Source: CBDCGS01 sp965216915
GTDB lineage: Bacteria > Pseudomonadota > Alphaproteobacteria > UBA828
Length of the DNA: 64,000 nucleotides
Assembly (NCBI GenBank): GCA_965216915.1
Contig: CBDCGS010000009.1
Span: 1-64,000 of the forward strand
Direction: 5' to 3'
Numbering within the stretch: position 1 is the first letter of the stretch; each line of letters starts with the position of its first letter. Shown here piece by piece: positions 18,581 to 27,185 of the stretch. Under the pieces are notes generated by a model, which was not told the DNA's origin, ran no database searches, and was given only the letters and a program-made list of their open reading frames with translations. The position numbers were made by a program, and so were the translations under genes.

Positions 18581-19849
18581 ATGACGATCACGATCGAGAC
18601 CGACGCCGACTACGAGGCCTATCGCAAACGCGTGTTTGATTTTCTGTGGAACGAGGTCGAGCCGCGCGCCAGCGAGATCGAGCGGAACGGCGTGTTTCCA
18701 CAAGACGAGTTCTTCCCGAAGTTCCGGGAGCACGGCCTCTGGGGTCTCCTGGTGCCGCGGGACTATGGCGGGCTCGGCCTCACGACGGCGCAGTATCTTC
18801 CGTTTCTCGCCGAGTTCTCCAAGGTGGCGGGCGTCGTCCGCGTGCTGCTGCACGTCCATGCCACGACCGCGCGCGCGGTCGTGGCCTACGGCACGCCGGC
18901 ACAGAAGGAGATGCTGCTGCCCGCGATCGCGCGGGGTGATTCGTCGGTGACCCTCGCCCTCACCGAGCCAAATGCCGGCAGCGGCATGGATGTCGCGACC
19001 ACGGCCACGCGGGACGGCAATGGCTGGGTCGTCAACGGCACCAAGCACTACATCACCAACGCGGCGTTCGCGGATCTTCACATGGTCTGCGCGCGCACCG
19101 GCGAGCGCGGCGACCGCCGGGGACTTTCGGCCCTCATGGTGCCCACCGACACGCCGGGTTTCACCATCGAGCCGATGCCCGACCTGATGGGCAACAACGG
19201 GCCGCATCATGGCATCCTGCGCTTCGACAATGCGCGCATTCCGATCGACAGCATGATCGGCGCGGAGGGCGACGGGCTCGAGGTGTTTCTCGGCGAGCTC
19301 GAGCCGAGCCGCGTGTTTGTCGCGGCTAGCTCGCTCGGCACCGCGGAGCGTGCGCTCGAGATCGCGCTCGATTTCGCGAAGCGGCGCGTGACCTTCGGGC
19401 GTACCATCGCCGAACGGGCCCCGGTGCAATCAGAGCTCGCCGAGATGGCGCGCGATATCTACGGGCTCCGCCTCATGCTCGAGGATATCGCCCGCAAGAT
19501 CGATCGCGGCGAGCGCTGTGCGCTCGAGGCATCGATCGTCAAGCTTTTCGGCCTCGAGGCCGTGATGCGGGTGACCGATAAGGCGCTCGACGTGGTCGGC
19601 GGCCGCGCTTATTTCCAGGACTATCCCTATCCGCTCGAGCGGCTCTATCGCGAGTGTCGCATCAACCTGCTCGAGGAGGGGACGCCCTCGATCCAGCGAC
19701 TTGTGATTGCGCGCGCGGCGCTCGAGGAATCGGCGCCGCTGACCATCGGCACGCTCGGAACGCCCTATCAGCCTGCCGGCACCGATCCCGCGCTCGGCAA
19801 GCGCGAACCGCAGGATTTGACCTACGCGCATCAGGGCGGGAACGACTGA
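18581..19849 (+). CDS. Acyl-CoA dehydrogenase
   Basis: A 422-residue flavoprotein with the three-part acyl-CoA dehydrogenase fold: an N-terminal helical domain, a middle beta domain (SVTLALTEPNAGSGMD, GWVVNGTKHYITNA) and a C-terminal helical domain (RVTFGRTIAERAPVQSELAE, DVVGGRAYFQDYPYPLERLY). The base glutamate is expected in LLEEGTPSIQRL. The start ATG at 18581 sits eight bases after GGGGAGG, while the open frame extends upstream without a conserved sequence. The chain-length preference cannot be read. It is followed by a small exported protein gene. Confidence 0.9.
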   Translation: MTITIETDADYEAYRKRVFDFLWNEVEPRASEIERNGVFPQDEFFPKFREHGLWGLLVPRDYGGLGLTTAQYLPFLAEFSKVAGVVRVLLHVHATTARAVVAYGTPAQKEMLLPAIARGDSSVTLALTEPNAGSGMDVATTATRDGNGWVVNGTKHYITNAAFADLHMVCARTGERGDRRGLSALMVPTDTPGFTIEPMPDLMGNNGPHHGILRFDNARIPIDSMIGAEGDGLEVFLGELEPSRVFVAASSLGTAERALEIALDFAKRRVTFGRTIAERAPVQSELAEMARDIYGLRLMLEDIARKIDRGERCALEASIVKLFGLEAVMRVTDKALDVVGGRAYFQDYPYPLERLYRECRINLLEEGTPSIQRLVIARAALEESAPLTIGTLGTPYQPAGTDPALGKREPQDLTYAHQGGND

Positions 19850-19869
19850 ACGGGCGACGCGCGCGTGCC

Positions 19870-20280
19870 GTGAGACCGCTCGGGAGTTGGCGGCGGCACG
19901 GGCGTGCTCTCGTGCTGGTCCCACTCTTCGCGCCCGCCGTGATGCCGTCGATGCCGTCGGCGCATGAATGCCGCACGCCGTCGAGTGTGATGCGCGCGGC
20001 GGAGGCGGGGGACCCGCCGGGCGTGGTGTTCGTCCACATCGTCGAGCGCACGGCGACGGTGTTTCTCTGGCTGCTGGCGGAGGAGGACGGCGTGGCGCTC
20101 GACGGCGACGAGGTGGTCGTCGTCGGCACTGCGGCGACGGCGCGGCGTGCGACGATCGTGACGTTCGCCAACGGCTGCGCCCTTGCGGCGCGCGCAACGC
20201 TCGAATCACGCCGGCTTGAATCACTCGTCGATGACGCCTACCGGCGAAGCGCTGTCGGCGCCTACGATTTCGACGACTAG
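19870..20280 (+). CDS. Small putatively exported hypothetical protein
   Basis: I do not recognise a family. From the GTG at 19870 the frame encodes 136 residues: a short arginine-rich start, a hydrophobic stretch ALVLVPLFAPAVMP that could be a signal peptide ending near PSAHE, then a soluble region with VVFVHIVERTATVFLWLLAE and a repeated valine-rich strand. The stop codon TAG is the first part of the repeat element that begins at 20277, so the original C terminus may have been shorter or longer. It lies 20 bases after the acyl-CoA dehydrogenase stop. The start is uncertain. Confidence 0.5.
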   Translation: MRPLGSWRRHGRALVLVPLFAPAVMPSMPSAHECRTPSSVMRAAEAGDPPGVVFVHIVERTATVFLWLLAEEDGVALDGDEVVVVGTAATARRATIVTFANGCALAARATLESRRLESLVDDAYRRSAVGAYDFDD

Positions 20281-20446
20281 AGCAAATCCCGAGCAGGTGG
20301 AATCACCTGCGACGACGCATTTGCGTCAATTCCAATGAGAGAGAGCAAATCCCGAGCAGGTGGAATCACCTGCGACGACGCATTTGCGTCAATTCCAATG
20401 AGAGAGAGCATGTCGCGTGAGCATGAGTGAGCGCGAAATGCTCTAG
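20277..20446. repeat. Intergenic repeat element, copy 1, with 63-bp tandem duplication
   Basis: The element is bounded by the inverted ends CTAGAGCA and TGCTCTAG. It holds a hairpin-forming GCAGGTG-GAAT-CACCTGC and the palindrome GACGCATTTGCGTC. A unit of 63 bases is present twice in perfect tandem (20281-20343 and 20344-20406), followed by a single copy of the right end. The same element without duplication is at 47334-47439. It lies between the exported-protein gene and the acetamidase stop (convergent genes), the usual place for palindromic intergenic elements in alphaproteobacteria. Confidence 0.85.
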
Positions 20447-20452
20447 CATCCC

Positions 20453-21397
20453 CTAATCGAACACGACGAGCGGCAGGTAGCAGGAAACCACCCAGTTCGG
20501 CTGATCGACGATCTCGCTGATGCGGAGATCGGCACACACGCTGCACAGCATGTAGGCGTGATCGGCGCTGAGGCCGTGAGTTTTGCCCAATTGGTCGATC
20601 ATGCCACGCACGGCGTTCTTGCTGGCTTCCATCAGGTCGGGGCCGATGCCGGTGGTCACCGAATAGCCTTTGGCGTCGAGGTGGCGCGTCACCGGACCGG
20701 CGGTCTCGAAGCGCGGGAAGCGGAGATTTTCGCCCTTCACGAGATCGATCGTCGCGCTCACGCCCATCGGCGATTCGATCGCGGTACCGCACACCTCGCC
20801 GTCGCCCTGGGCGCAGTGCGGATCGCCGATCGAGAACAAGGCGCCCGGCACCTTGACCGGCAGATAGAGATCGACGCCGATCGTGAGATCGCGGATATCC
20901 ATATTGCCGCCGGTGGCGTAGGGCGGGATGGTGCTAAAGCCGCCGGCCTCGGCATGCGCCACCCCCGTGGTGCCGCAGAACGGCTTCAGCGGGATTTTCG
21001 CGAAGCTCGAAAAGGCGGCCGGCGTGCCGAAGCCGGTGTCGTAGGACCAGATGTTGAGCGCGGGCTCGGGAAAGTCATCCGCGAGCAGGCCGAAGCCCGG
21101 CACGATCGCGGTCCAAGCCCAGCCGGAGGGCGCGAAATCGACCAGCGTGACCTTGAGCGCATCACCCGGTTCGGCGCCGTCGACATAGACCGGGCCTGCG
21201 ATGGGGTTGACCCGCGCGAAATCGAGCACGCCGATGTCTGCGGCGGTCGAGTTGGGAGAGAGCTGGCCACACACGGCGTCGATCTCCTCGAACGTCACGG
21301 TCTCGCCGGGCGCGATGGTGAGCGCCGGCTCGCGGGCGTTGTCCCACGTCATGTGCTGGTGATGCGCGTGAATCGTGTGACCCTTGGCTTGGCTCAT
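20453..21397 (-). CDS. Acetamidase/formamidase family protein
   Basis: A 314-residue member of the FmdA/AmdA family, which hydrolyses formamide or acetamide to ammonia and the acid. Conserved blocks include MTWDNAREPALTIAPGETVT at the N terminus, NPIAGPVYVDGAEPGDALKV, FSIGDPHCAQGDGEVCGTAI (the most diagnostic segment) and YMLCSVCADLRISEIVDQPN. Length is normal for the short bacterial form. The start ATG at 21397 follows GGGGGAG. It is divergent from the FAD oxidoreductase that begins at 21488; with that gene and the two below it suggests use of small amides and amines as nitrogen sources. Confidence 0.9.
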   Translation of the reverse strand: MSQAKGHTIHAHHQHMTWDNAREPALTIAPGETVTFEEIDAVCGQLSPNSTAADIGVLDFARVNPIAGPVYVDGAEPGDALKVTLVDFAPSGWAWTAIVPGFGLLADDFPEPALNIWSYDTGFGTPAAFSSFAKIPLKPFCGTTGVAHAEAGGFSTIPPYATGGNMDIRDLTIGVDLYLPVKVPGALFSIGDPHCAQGDGEVCGTAIESPMGVSATIDLVKGENLRFPRFETAGPVTRHLDAKGYSVTTGIGPDLMEASKNAVRGMIDQLGKTHGLSADHAYMLCSVCADLRISEIVDQPNWVVSCYLPLVVFD

Positions 21398-21487
21398 GGT
21401 CCGACTCCCCCGTTGGTTCCGCGGCCGACAGCGTAGCAGGCGACGCGCCCGTTCCCTAAGATGAAGCGTAGCGGGAAGGGAGCCGCC

Positions 21488-22807
21488 ATGCCCAGAATCT
21501 CGGTGCTGCCGAAGGAAGACGCGACCAACGGTTGGAGCCGCATCCTGCCGCCGCGTCAGCCGAACCCGCCTCTTGCGGCGGATACCCGGGCCGATTGGGT
21601 CGTGATCGGGGCGGGCTTCGCGGGCCTCGCAGCGGCACGCCGGCTCGCCGTCAATCGGCCGAGCGACAAGATCATCCTGCTCGAGGCGCACGAGGTGGGC
21701 GAGGGGGCGTCCGGGCGCAACTCGGGTTTCGCGATCGACTTGCCGCACAATGTCGGCAGCGCGTTCGAGGAGCTCGACAACTCACGGCGCTTCATGCGGC
21801 TCAGCCGCGCGGCGATCGCCTACCTCGATGATTGCATCAGCGCCGGCAAGATCGACTGCGACTGGAGCCCGCGCGGCAAGTACCACGCGGCGGCCTCGCC
21901 CAAGGGGCATGAGATGGCGATCGCGCCGTTTGCGCGCGAGCTCGAGGCGCTGGGGGAGCCCTACCGCCTGTTGGATCGCGACACGTTGAAGGAAGAAATC
22001 GGCACCACCTATTTCCACTCTGCCGTGCATACGCCGGGCGGCTATCTGATGAACCCGGCCGCGCTCACACGCGGGCTCGCCGCGACCCTGCCCGAGAATG
22101 TCGCGTTGTACGAGCGCACCCCGGTCACCCACGCGCGATTCGAGAACGGCGTCGCGCTCACGACCCCGAAGGGTGTCGTCAACGCGCCGACCGCGGTGCT
22201 CGCGGTCAACGGCTATGCCACGCAGTTCGGCTTCTTGCGGCGGTCTCTCCTGGTGTTCGCGGCCTATGGTAGCCTCTCGCGCCGCCTTACGGCGGAGGAG
22301 CGCGAGGCTCTCGGCGGGGTGGATGACTGGGGCCTCACCCCCGCCAATTCCTTCGCCGGCGTCACCATGCGCCTGACCCAGGATCACCGGATCCTGATCC
22401 GCCAGCGCTTTCGCTACGCTCCCTCGTTCCGCCGCTCGGAGCAGGAGGCGGCAACGGTGCGGCGCGAGCATCAGCGGCTTTTCGCGGCACGCTTTCCGAT
22501 GTTGCCCGCGGTCACCATCGAGCACACCTGGCGCGGCTTCGTCTGCCTTTCGCGCAATCACGCGCCGGGCTTCGGACGCCTTGGCCCGCACACCTTCGGC
22601 GCGGTTTGCCAAAACGCCGTCGGCGTCACCAAGGGCACGATCTCGGGCGTGCTCGCCGCCGACATGGCGTGTGGCGAGGACAATCCGCTCATCGCCGACA
22701 TGGAGGCGCAAGGTACGCCCGAGCGCCTGCCGCCCCGCCCCTTCCTCGACCTGGGCGTGCAGCTGCGCTTCGCCGCCGAGCTGTGGCGTGGCCGAGCGGA
22801 GCGCTAA
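21488..22807 (+). CDS. FAD-dependent amine/amino acid oxidoreductase (DAO family)
   Basis: A 439-residue flavoprotein of the glycine/D-amino acid oxidase fold. The FAD-binding loop is WVVIGAGFAGLAAARRLA (about residues 38-55), the second contact is EAHEVGEGASGRNSGFAID, and the C-terminal part has HTWRGFVCLSRNHAPGFG and QNAVGVTKGTISGVLAAD. Family members oxidise secondary or primary amines of amino acids such as sarcosine, gamma-glutamylputrescine or glycine betaine derivatives. The ATG at 21488 is preferred because GAAGGGAG lies just upstream; an ATG at 21461 is in frame. It runs convergently with the large DMGDH-like gene. Confidence 0.87.
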   Translation: MPRISVLPKEDATNGWSRILPPRQPNPPLAADTRADWVVIGAGFAGLAAARRLAVNRPSDKIILLEAHEVGEGASGRNSGFAIDLPHNVGSAFEELDNSRRFMRLSRAAIAYLDDCISAGKIDCDWSPRGKYHAAASPKGHEMAIAPFARELEALGEPYRLLDRDTLKEEIGTTYFHSAVHTPGGYLMNPAALTRGLAATLPENVALYERTPVTHARFENGVALTTPKGVVNAPTAVLAVNGYATQFGFLRRSLLVFAAYGSLSRRLTAEEREALGGVDDWGLTPANSFAGVTMRLTQDHRILIRQRFRYAPSFRRSEQEAATVRREHQRLFAARFPMLPAVTIEHTWRGFVCLSRNHAPGFGRLGPHTFGAVCQNAVGVTKGTISGVLAADMACGEDNPLIADMEAQGTPERLPPRPFLDLGVQLRFAAELWRGRAER

Positions 22808-25242
22808 GCCTTGATGCGCGCGTTGGTTGGATCGTAGAGGGGCTTGAGAGACGTGGTCGCGGCATAGCGCGTGCCGGCGACCTCGATCTCATAGGCCGCC
22901 CCGAGCACATCGCCGTCCGCCGGCACGTCGACATAGCCAAGGCCCACCGCGCCGCCGAGTGTGTGGCCATACATGCCGGAGCGGACGTACCCGGCGATCT
23001 CGTCGCCGCGCCAAATCGGCTCGTTGTGATAGAGCATCGGCGCGGGATCATCGAGGCGGAACTGCACGAGGCGCGTGCCGAGGCCCTGTTCTTTCTGCCG
23101 CGCCAGCGCATCGCGCCCGATGAAGCCGCCGGGCTTGTCGAGCTTCACCGCGAAGCCGAGGCCCGCCTCGAGGGGCGTGTCCGCATCGGTGATGTCGTGG
23201 CCATAGTGCCGGTAGGCCTTCTCGATGCGGAGCGAGTTCATCGCGTGCATGCCGACATGGTGAAGGCCACTCGCTTCTCCGGCGGCCACGATCGTTTCGT
23301 AGACCCCGAGCGCGAACTCGGTTGGGATGTAAAGCTCCCAGCCGAGCTCGCCGACATAGGTGATGCGGGTCGCGCGCACCAGCGCGTAGCCGAGCTCGAT
23401 CTCGCGGCTCACGCCGAAGGGAAACGCATCGTTGGAAAGGTCGTCGGGCGTCAGCGGTTGGAGTAGCGCGCGGGCGTTGGGGCCCATGATCCCGAGCACC
23501 GCGTGGCCCGAGGTGACGTCGGTGACGGTGGCGCGCGCGTCGTCCGGAATGTGGCGGCGGAGCCAGTCGAAATCGCGCACCTGGAATTCGCCGGAGGTGA
23601 CGACCAGATAGTCGTCCTCGGCGAGGCGCGTCACGGTGAGGTCGGCCTCGATGCCGCCGCGCTCGTTGAGCCACTGCGTATAAACGACGCGGTCGGGCGG
23701 CACCGCGATGTCGTTCGCGCAGATCCGGCCGAGCACGCGCGCCGCGTCTTGCCCCTGGACGCGGAACTTCGCGAACGACGTTTGGTCGAGCAAACCCACG
23801 GCCTCGCGCACCGCACGATGCTCGGCGGCCGAGGCGTCGAACCAGTTTTGCCGGCCGTAGCTATAACCGTAGGATGGCTCCGAGCCGGGCGTGCCGTACC
23901 AGTTGGGCCGTTCCCACCCGAACGCGACGCCATGGCAGGCGCCGCGCGCGGCGAGGCGGTCGTGAAACGGCGAGCGGCGCACATTGCGCGCCGTGCGGAA
24001 TTGATAGAACGGCCAGTGCATCGCATAGAGCAGGCCGAGCGCCTCGCGCGCGCGGTCGTGCAAGTAAGATCGGTTGCCCTGAAACGGAAGGTTGCGGCGG
24101 ATGTCGACCTCCCAGAGGTCGGGCGGCGGTTCGCCGTCGCGCATCCATTCCGCGAGCACCTTGCCGATGCCGCCCGCCGATTGAATGCCGATCGAGTTGA
24201 GCCCGGCGGCGACGAAGCAGCCCGCGAGGCCCGGGGCTTCGCCGAGATGGTAGCGATTGTCGGGCGTGAAGCTCTCCGGCCCACAGAAGAATGTCTGGAT
24301 GCCGAGATCGGCGAGCACCGGCATGCGCGTCATCGCCTGCTCGAGGATCGGCTCGAAATGAGCGACATCTTCGGGCAGTTGGTCGAAGCAGAAATCCTCC
24401 GGAATGCCGTCCATGCCCCAGGGCTTGGCCTCGGGCTCGAACGCGCCGAGCAGGATTTTTCCCGCATCCTCCTTGTAGTAGGCGCAGGCGTCGTAATCAC
24501 GTAGCACGGGAAGGTCGCGCGGCACGAGATCCGACGGCTCGGTGACGATGTAGAAATGCTCGCAGGCCTGGAGCGGCACGGTGACGCCCACCGATGCGGC
24601 AAGCTCGCGCGTCCACATGCCCGCGCAGAGCACGACCTGGTCCGCGCTGATCTCACCGGCCTCGGTCCGCACGCCGGTGACCCGGGCGCCATCATGCTCG
24701 ATCGCCGTGACCTTCACGTTCTCGAAGATCTGTGCCCCGCCCCGGCGAGCGCCTTTGGCGAGGGCTTGCGTGATATCGATCGGGTTGGCTTGGCCGTCGG
24801 AAGGGATGTGCACCGCGCCCACGACGTCATCGACCGCGATGAGCGGATACATCGCCTTCACGTCGGACGGGCCCAGCACGTCGACCCGCAGATCGAAGAC
24901 CTTGGCCATCGATGCGTTGCGCCGCAACTCCTCGAAGCGCTCGGCGTGCGTCGCGAGCGAGATCGAGCCGTTTTGCTTGAACCCGGTGGCCTGGCCCGTT
25001 TCGGCTTCGAGGCCGTGGTAAAGCTCGGCCGTGTATTTGGCGAGCTGGGTCATGCGCTGCGAGGGGCGCAGCTGGCCGATCAGGCCGGCGGCGTGCCAGG
25101 TCGTGCCCGAGGTGAGCTGCTTCCGTTCGAGCAGGACGACATCGGACCAGCCGATCTTGGTCAGGTGGTAGGCGACGGAGCAGCCGATCACGCCGCCGCC
25201 GACGATGACCGCGCGCGCCTGAGTCGGGAGGGGGCCCGCCAT
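22804..25242 (-). CDS. Dimethylglycine/sarcosine dehydrogenase-like FAD protein with GcvT domain
   Basis: An 812-residue two-domain enzyme. The N-terminal half is a DAO-type FAD domain (AVIVGGGVIGCSVAYHLTKI, then LLERKQLTSGTTWHAAGLIG, where the histidine aligns with the covalent FAD histidine of mammalian dimethylglycine dehydrogenase). A central FAO_M-type region precedes the C-terminal aminomethyltransferase (GcvT) folate-binding domain with TYVGELGWELYIPTEFALGV and AMNSLRIEKAYRHYGHDITD. It would demethylate N-methylated glycines and pass formaldehyde to tetrahydrofolate. It overlaps the FAD oxidoreductase stop by four bases (convergent) and lies seven bases below the cysteine hydrolase. 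Confidence 0.9.
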   Translation of the reverse strand: MAGPLPTQARAVIVGGGVIGCSVAYHLTKIGWSDVVLLERKQLTSGTTWHAAGLIGQLRPSQRMTQLAKYTAELYHGLEAETGQATGFKQNGSISLATHAERFEELRRNASMAKVFDLRVDVLGPSDVKAMYPLIAVDDVVGAVHIPSDGQANPIDITQALAKGARRGGAQIFENVKVTAIEHDGARVTGVRTEAGEISADQVVLCAGMWTRELAASVGVTVPLQACEHFYIVTEPSDLVPRDLPVLRDYDACAYYKEDAGKILLGAFEPEAKPWGMDGIPEDFCFDQLPEDVAHFEPILEQAMTRMPVLADLGIQTFFCGPESFTPDNRYHLGEAPGLAGCFVAAGLNSIGIQSAGGIGKVLAEWMRDGEPPPDLWEVDIRRNLPFQGNRSYLHDRAREALGLLYAMHWPFYQFRTARNVRRSPFHDRLAARGACHGVAFGWERPNWYGTPGSEPSYGYSYGRQNWFDASAAEHRAVREAVGLLDQTSFAKFRVQGQDAARVLGRICANDIAVPPDRVVYTQWLNERGGIEADLTVTRLAEDDYLVVTSGEFQVRDFDWLRRHIPDDARATVTDVTSGHAVLGIMGPNARALLQPLTPDDLSNDAFPFGVSREIELGYALVRATRITYVGELGWELYIPTEFALGVYETIVAAGEASGLHHVGMHAMNSLRIEKAYRHYGHDITDADTPLEAGLGFAVKLDKPGGFIGRDALARQKEQGLGTRLVQFRLDDPAPMLYHNEPIWRGDEIAGYVRSGMYGHTLGGAVGLGYVDVPADGDVLGAAYEIEVAGTRYAATTSLKPLYDPTNARIKA

Positions 25243-25249
25243 GGCGCGC

Positions 25250-25915
25250 TCAGCGGGGCGTCGATGCCGGCAGCTGGCGCAGCTCGCCGAGGGTCGATTC
25301 CAAATCGCGCACCTCGGCCCACCCGACACGCATCATCTCGATCGCCGGATCGTGGAGGTGCGGCATGGTCGTGCCCGTGCACTCCTCGATCACGATGGAT
25401 TTGAAATCACGGAACGTCGCGTCCTTAGAGGTCGCGGCAACGCATTGGTTGGTGAGCACGCCGGTAAACAGCACGGTCTCCGCATCGAGGGCGCGCAGCA
25501 GCGCTTCCAGATTCGTCTGGAAGAACGCGCTGAGCCGGGTCTTCTCGACATACCAGTCCTCCGCGCGCGGCCCGAGGTCGGCGAGCACCTCGTAGCCCCA
25601 TGTGCCTTGGCGCAGGCCGCCTTCCTTGAGAAAGGGGCGCAGCCGCATGAAGGGGCCGCCATCCACCAAGCCGCGCGTGCCGTGGCGCGTCCAAATGACG
25701 GGGATGTTCTTGTTGCGCGCCTCCGCGAGCAACGCCTTGAGCGGCTCGATGCAGCGCTGCATGTGACTGATGTCGATGCCCTTCTGGGCATACCAGCCTT
25801 CGTCGTGGAGGAAGTCGTTCTGCGGATCGATGACCACGAGGACGGTTCTATCCGGCACCAGGTCGAAATGGACTTCGGCGAAGGGCGTGAGACCGGGCAT
25901 GTCGGCGGATGTCAT
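25250..25915 (-). CDS. Isochorismatase-family cysteine hydrolase
   Basis: A 221-residue cysteine hydrolase. The catalytic aspartate is in VLVVIDPQNDFLHD, the lysine in YVEKTRLSAFFQT, and the cysteine in VLFTGVLTNQCVAATSKDA. Members cleave amide or ureido bonds (for example N-carbamoylsarcosine, nicotinamide, biuret, ureidoacrylate). N-carbamoylsarcosine amidase would fit the sarcosine dehydrogenase-like neighbour, but this is only inference from context. The ATG at 25915 is chosen because an earlier ATG at 25920 hits a stop at once; GGAG precedes. Likely co-transcribed with the LLM oxidoreductase above and the DMGDH-like gene below. Confidence 0.85.
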   Translation of the reverse strand: MTSADMPGLTPFAEVHFDLVPDRTVLVVIDPQNDFLHDEGWYAQKGIDISHMQRCIEPLKALLAEARNKNIPVIWTRHGTRGLVDGGPFMRLRPFLKEGGLRQGTWGYEVLADLGPRAEDWYVEKTRLSAFFQTNLEALLRALDAETVLFTGVLTNQCVAATSKDATFRDFKSIVIEECTGTTMPHLHDPAIEMMRVGWAEVRDLESTLGELRQLPASTPR

Positions 25916-25947
25916 GTCATGTGCTCCGTTGCTCGAGTTGTCGCGGA

Positions 25948-26940
25948 TCAGTCGGTTTGGCCGACGATCTCCTGCCCGACACGCTTGATTTGGTCGAAGG
26001 CTCCATTGAGGTAGGCGGAGGAAAGCTCGGTGACGCCGAGGCCGGCGAGCTCGTCCAGGCGTGCGCGGCAATGCGCGCCGTTTCCCGCGATGGCGAAGGT
26101 GTCGATCAACTCATCGGTGAGAAAATCGGTGTGGTCGGCGGACGAATCGAGGTGGCCTTCATAGTAGTCGTAATGCTCCCGCTTAACGGCCACGATCTCC
26201 GTCAGTTCGGCGGGCATGCCATGATCCGGGACCCGGCTCACCACGTCGTCGAGGTGGTTCGCGGCGCACGCCGCCGACCAGCGCGTCTTGTCGAGCGCCT
26301 CGTCGCGATCGTCCGAGACCCACAGGCCGCACAGAAGCGCGATCTCGACATCGCCGGGCGAGCGCCCCGCGGCTTCGGCGCCCGCATGCACGTGGTCGAT
26401 GGCCCAACGCACCGCCGCGGGATGGGTCCCCACCTGGAGCATGACGATATCGGCGAGGGCGCCGCCGAGACGCAAATTGCGCGGACCGGTCGCCGCATAC
26501 ATCAGCGGCACATGCTCGTTGGCCCACCGGATGCGCACCTCCATGCCGCCCTCGTCGACGGTCTCCCCCGCCATCAGCGCCTTGATCTTGTGCATCGCGG
26601 TTTCCATCTTCGCCGTCGCGAGCTGTTTGTAGCCGAGCGTGCGGATGGCGCTGTCGCCCCGTCCGAGACCCAAGATGGCGCGGCCGGGATGCAGCTTCGC
26701 GAGCGTCGCCGCGGTGCTGGCGCACACCGAATAGTGGCGGGTGATGGTGTTGCTGACGGCTGTGCCGAACTGGATGCGATCGGTCGCCGCGAGCCCATGC
26801 GCCATGTAGACGAAGCCGTCTTCCCACAGCATTTGGGAATCGACCAGCCACGCGCGGTCATAGCCGCTCGCCTCGATCGCCTTCACCGATTCAATGAAGT
26901 CGGCAAAATCCTCGCACAGGAAATGGGCGCCCAGCTTCAT
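25948..26940 (-). CDS. Luciferase-like (LLM class) flavin-dependent oxidoreductase
   Basis: A 330-residue TIM-barrel protein of the bacterial luciferase/F420 reductase superfamily: MKLGAHFLCEDFADFIESVK, then IQFGTAVSNTITRHYSVCAS, RAILGLGRGDSAIRTLGYKQ and VPLMYAATGPRNLRLGGALA. The pattern near GRGDSA resembles the 5,10-methylenetetrahydromethanopterin reductase branch, but F420 or FMN use cannot be decided from sequence alone. First gene of the minus-strand amine group. Two 34-base direct repeats lie 43-110 bases before its start and may control it. Confidence 0.84.
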   Translation of the reverse strand: MKLGAHFLCEDFADFIESVKAIEASGYDRAWLVDSQMLWEDGFVYMAHGLAATDRIQFGTAVSNTITRHYSVCASTAATLAKLHPGRAILGLGRGDSAIRTLGYKQLATAKMETAMHKIKALMAGETVDEGGMEVRIRWANEHVPLMYAATGPRNLRLGGALADIVMLQVGTHPAAVRWAIDHVHAGAEAAGRSPGDVEIALLCGLWVSDDRDEALDKTRWSAACAANHLDDVVSRVPDHGMPAELTEIVAVKREHYDYYEGHLDSSADHTDFLTDELIDTFAIAGNGAHCRARLDELAGLGVTELSSAYLNGAFDQIKRVGQEIVGQTD

Positions 26941-26982
26941 TAGATTTTCTCCCGTAGCGCTTGCGATCCCGTCGTGGTCTGA

Positions 26983-27050
26983 AACCTACGACGCGCCACC
27001 CTCGTTCCAAAGCGCCAACCTACGACGCGTCGCCCTCGTTACAAAGCTTT
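26983..27050. repeat. Two tandem 34-bp direct repeats upstream of LLM gene
   Basis: Copies at 26983-27016 and 27017-27050 share AACCTACGACGCG and then CCCTCGTT-CAAAGC with only a few differences. A third core, inverted (GCGTCGTA), is at 27078-27085. The array lies immediately upstream of the LLM oxidoreductase gene on minus, a position fitting binding sites for a regulator. The alternating repeats have no spacer and number two, so this is not a CRISPR. Confidence 0.6.
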
Positions 27051-27185
27051 ACGAAAAGGCACAGGGCGATATCCGAAGCGTCGTATGCGGCGCCTACACT
27101 AGGGACAGGCGTCTCAAAGGCGCTCTCGGGCCCTGGCGGCACCCTCCCCCCCTTTCCCTTGTGCAGCTGGGTCCTGAGGAAGACG

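Noticed and set aside
26983..27050. CRISPR array
   Set aside because: Only two copies with no spacer and several differences; no cas genes. Likewise the exact 63-bp pair at 20281-20406 is a tandem duplication inside a palindromic element.
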